Assembly (NCBI GenBank): GCA_019359695.1
Contig: JAHHGV010000002.1
Coordinates: 270,534-334,533, forward strand
Direction of reading: 5' to 3'
Source of the DNA: Brasilonema angustatum HA4187-MV1
GTDB lineage: Bacteria; Cyanobacteriota; Cyanobacteriia; Cyanobacteriales; Nostocaceae
Length of the DNA stretch: 64,000 bases
This document shows positions 61,885-64,000 of this stretch, piece by piece (the stretch's first letter is position 1; the number at the start of each line of letters is the position of its first letter). The notes beneath the pieces are model-generated. The model worked only from the letters and a program-made list of their open reading frames with translations. It ran no database searches and was not told where the DNA came from. Both the position numbers and the translations under genes were made by a program.

Positions 61885-62829
61885 CTACCCAAAGATACTC
61901 AACTGTAAAGCTTGGGATAAAGCTTCAACAAAGGCGATCGCCCCTACAGAATTACCTGTACTATCCAAAGCAGGACTGTAGCAAGCAACAGCTCCTTCAC
62001 CTGGAACTATCGCCAACAGTGCGCCACTGATACCTGATTTCATTGGCAAACCAATCTCTAAAGCATACTGGGAAGAAGCTTTATACAACCCACAAGTTAA
62101 CATCAGCGAGTTGACAATACGGCGATGCTGCGGTTGGATCAATTCGCTGTCACACGCCAAAAGCAAACCCAGACGGGCTAAATCTTCCACTTGACTAGAA
62201 ATACAGCATATTTGTTCATAAGTGTCAAGGGCTACGTCTTGATTCTTTACAGAACCTGCTTTTGTAAGATATTGCGTAATGGCTTGATTAGCTTGGGAGT
62301 CACTTGAGCGCACAGAAGCGAGCATCACTTCATCCAACTTGAGGTGACAACCAGTAAGTTGGTTTAGCCAATTACACAATTCGTGAGTGCGATCGCCCTT
62401 TGGGCGGCTCCCTGCTGGCGATGCTCCAGCATCTTTTCCTGGTAACTTATCGGCAAGGGTAATTGCCCCACTGTTAATCATAGGATTACGAGGTCGTCCA
62501 TTGTCAGCGATTAGTTGTTCTAAAGAATTGAAGGGAGCATCCGATGGCTCAAATCCAACCCACTGAAAAACTGTTTCTGCTCCTACAAGTTCAAGAAGAT
62601 ACAAAAGCGAAAACGGCTTAATCACGCTCATGAGAGGGAAAACACAATCCGTATTGCCTTGGCTATAAGTTTCTCCTGAAGCACAGCAGATGTGAACCGC
62701 AAATAAATCGGGATTAGCCAAAGCTAATTGAGGAATACGCTCAGCAACTTGTCCTTGATTTGCTAATAATTTGGCTTGTTGCACCCAAGTTGATAACTGA
62801 GTAGTCGTTAGTGTTTTTAATCCAACCAT
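61885..62829 (-). CDS. glsA: Glutaminase with an in-frame repeat insert
   Basis: A 314-residue serine-dependent beta-lactamase-fold glutaminase that converts glutamine to glutamate and ammonia. The Ser-x-x-Lys motif is in FPLMSVIKPFSL near residue 67. Also present are NPMINSGAI, YEQICCISSQVEDLARLGLLLA and GLPMKSGISGALLAIVPG near the C-terminus. Between DKLPGK and LCNWLNQLTGC lies a stretch GASPAGSRPKGDR (about residues 143-155) encoded by a GC-rich dispersed repeat (62388-62440). It sits in a loop, so activity may be kept. I start at ATG 62829; the frame extends to a TTG 7 codons upstream. It is divergent from the thioredoxin/NHL gene. Confidence 0.9.
   Translation of the reverse strand: MVGLKTLTTTQLSTWVQQAKLLANQGQVAERIPQLALANPDLFAVHICCASGETYSQGNTDCVFPLMSVIKPFSLLYLLELVGAETVFQWVGFEPSDAPFNSLEQLIADNGRPRNPMINSGAITLADKLPGKDAGASPAGSRPKGDRTHELCNWLNQLTGCHLKLDEVMLASVRSSDSQANQAITQYLTKAGSVKNQDVALDTYEQICCISSQVEDLARLGLLLACDSELIQPQHRRIVNSLMLTCGLYKASSQYALEIGLPMKSGISGALLAIVPGEGAVACYSPALDSTGNSVGAIAFVEALSQALQLSIFG
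62388..62440. repeat. GC-rich dispersed repeat inserted in frame in glsA
   Basis: GCGATCGCCCTTTGGGCGGC followed by TCCCTGCTGGCGATGCTCCA. The GGGCGGCTCCCTGC core is shared with the repeat in the KAP gene (near 18442). The reading frame stays open through it. Confidence 0.7.
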
Positions 62830-62911
62830 TACTGCTACTGTGTTATGCAATTTCTAAATACTGTAAAACAGTCATTTTTGAATTTATCATTTTGCGAATT
62901 TTGAATTATTT

Positions 62912-64000
62912 ATGATTCCGCGTGTCAGAGCACCAGAATTACCGCAAAATTATCCTTGGCTGAATGTTGACAAACCTTTGTCTCTTCGAGAACTCAGGGG
63001 TAGAGTTGTCATTTTAGATTTTTGGACATATTGTTGTATCAACTGCTTGCATATCTTGCCAACTTTGAAATATCTCGAACAAAAGTATAAAGATAGGCTG
63101 ACAGTTATTGGCGTACACAGTGCCAAATTTGACAATGAAAAGGAAACAGAGAATATCCGCCAAGCTATCTTGCGCTACAACATTGAACATCCAGTTTTAG
63201 TAGATAGTGGATTTCGAGTTTGGCAAGAATATGCTGTGCGGGCTTGGCCCACTTTGATGATAATTGATCCACAAGGTTACGTAATTAGTTATGTGTCTGG
63301 TGAAGGGAATAAAGATGTTTTAGACGAACTCATTCAAAAGTTAGTTAGCCAACACCAAGAAAAAGGCACGATTAATTTACAAGAACTCAACCTGACTTTA
63401 GAAAAACAACGAGAACCATTAATCACACCTCTAGCTTTTCCTGGTAAAGTCCTGGCGACACAAGCAGGTTTGTTCATTGCTGACTCTGGACATCATCGCA
63501 TTGTCATGAGTAGCTTTGATGGGGAAATTATACATTTAATTGGGACTGGACAATCTGGGTTAACCGATGGTTCTTTTAGTCAAGCTCAGTTTTTCGCACC
63601 CCAGGGAATGGTATTTGATCAACAAAATCAAATTTTATACGTTGCGGATACAGAAAATCATGCTCTGCGGCGAGTTGACTTGAAAAACAAAGTGGTAGAA
63701 ACGATCGCGGGAACAGGTGAACAAAGCCGTAATATTCGTCCTCACTCTGGTAGTGCACGAAAAACAGCACTGAATTCTCCTTGGGATTTACAGCTATGTG
63801 AAAATAGGTTGTATATCGCAATGGCTGGTCCTCATCAAATTTGGGAAATGGACTTAGAAACTAGCATGGTTCAAACTTATGCTGGTACTGGTGCAGAAGC
63901 TTGTGTAGATGGTGCACTGACTGAATCTACTTTTGCTCAACCTAGTGGTATTACCACTGATGGACAAGAATTATATATCGCCGACAGTGAAGTTAGCTCA
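62912..64000 (+). CDS. Thioredoxin-like/NHL-repeat protein (NHLRC2-type), 5' part
   Basis: The first 363 codons of a gene that runs past the window edge. Residues ~1-145 are a TlpA/thioredoxin-like domain with FWTYCCINCLHILP (the active site is CINC in place of CxxC of classic thioredoxins, with an extra Cys) and the cis-Pro loop VRAWPTLMIIDPQG. After residue ~170, NHL beta-propeller repeats follow (FIADSGHHRIVM, LYVADTENHALRRVDL, LYIAMAGPHQIWEMDL, LYIADSEVSS). The layout matches NHLRC2-like proteins, also found in animals. Its role in bacteria is unknown. Confidence 0.85.
   Translation, partial: MIPRVRAPELPQNYPWLNVDKPLSLRELRGRVVILDFWTYCCINCLHILPTLKYLEQKYKDRLTVIGVHSAKFDNEKETENIRQAILRYNIEHPVLVDSGFRVWQEYAVRAWPTLMIIDPQGYVISYVSGEGNKDVLDELIQKLVSQHQEKGTINLQELNLTLEKQREPLITPLAFPGKVLATQAGLFIADSGHHRIVMSSFDGEIIHLIGTGQSGLTDGSFSQAQFFAPQGMVFDQQNQILYVADTENHALRRVDLKNKVVETIAGTGEQSRNIRPHSGSARKTALNSPWDLQLCENRLYIAMAGPHQIWEMDLETSMVQTYAGTGAEACVDGALTESTFAQPSGITTDGQELYIADSEVSS

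Overview
The window is a chromosomal segment of a cyanobacterium, most likely a filamentous Nostocales-type species. It encodes PsaA/PsaB, PsbZ, RpaB, Vipp1, Gap2, MenB and a full set of acyl-lipid desaturases. The HIP1 octamer GCGATCGC is frequent, and heptameric tandem repeats, MITEs and GC-rich dispersed repeats typical of large heterocystous genomes fill the spacers. Genus and species cannot be settled from the sequence alone.

Layout. 1-0.6 kb: a double-glycine leader peptide gene inside a ~519 bp tandem unit. 1.3-4 kb: murC-murB. 4-5.3 kb: decayed DNA and GC-rich repeats. 5.3-9 kb: gap2, thiL, an aminotransferase. 9.5-16.4 kb: thioredoxin, vipp1 and pspA, a SPOR-like protein, a DciA-like protein, a small Cys-rich protein and menB. 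16.4-27.5 kb: an accessory region of membrane proteins. It holds two nearly identical PAP2 phosphatases flanking a KAP P-loop NTPase, two full COG4705-type membrane proteins plus a broken third, an SbtA-like permease, a PepSY protein, a DUF2127 protein and an OmpR-type two-component system. 28.5-36 kb: radA, rpaB, a complex-C cofactor-assembly protein, DUF456, a nuclease-like protein, a PP2C phosphatase, an AarF/UbiB kinase and a DUF6825-like protein. 36.6-39.9 kb: a GC-rich, foreign-looking pair (amino-acid binding protein, phosphoesterase). 40-45 kb: an ABC-F ATPase and a DHH-CBS-nucleotidyltransferase fusion. 45.3-48.6 kb: psbZ, ribH, tRNA-Gly(GCC), a zinc-ribbon membrane protein and a ProA-like protein without the catalytic Cys. 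48.8-54.8 kb: desD, desB, desA, desC and a methionine gamma-lyase-like enzyme. 55-59.7 kb: psaA-psaB. 60.2-64 kb: a proline-rich lipoprotein, glutaminase, and the start of a thioredoxin/NHL protein that runs off the window.

The best candidate for an undescribed system is the 16.4-27.5 kb region. Three promoters there share one architecture: two CTTGAC-like half-sites 11 bp apart, then 10 bp, then a TATAGT/TATCGT -10 box. They face a COG4705 gene, the PepSY gene and the DUF2127 gene. Two of them lie in ~206 bp inverted repeats that bracket the sbtA-like and PepSY genes. The adjacent histidine kinase/response regulator pair is the obvious candidate to bind them. A remnant shows that PAP2 once lay directly behind a COG4705 gene. 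I infer an envelope- or ion-stress membrane-protein regulon that has been duplicated and rearranged.

A second theme is a GC-rich dispersed repeat family. It occurs in at least six spacers and has entered two reading frames (KAP NTPase, glutaminase) without breaking them.
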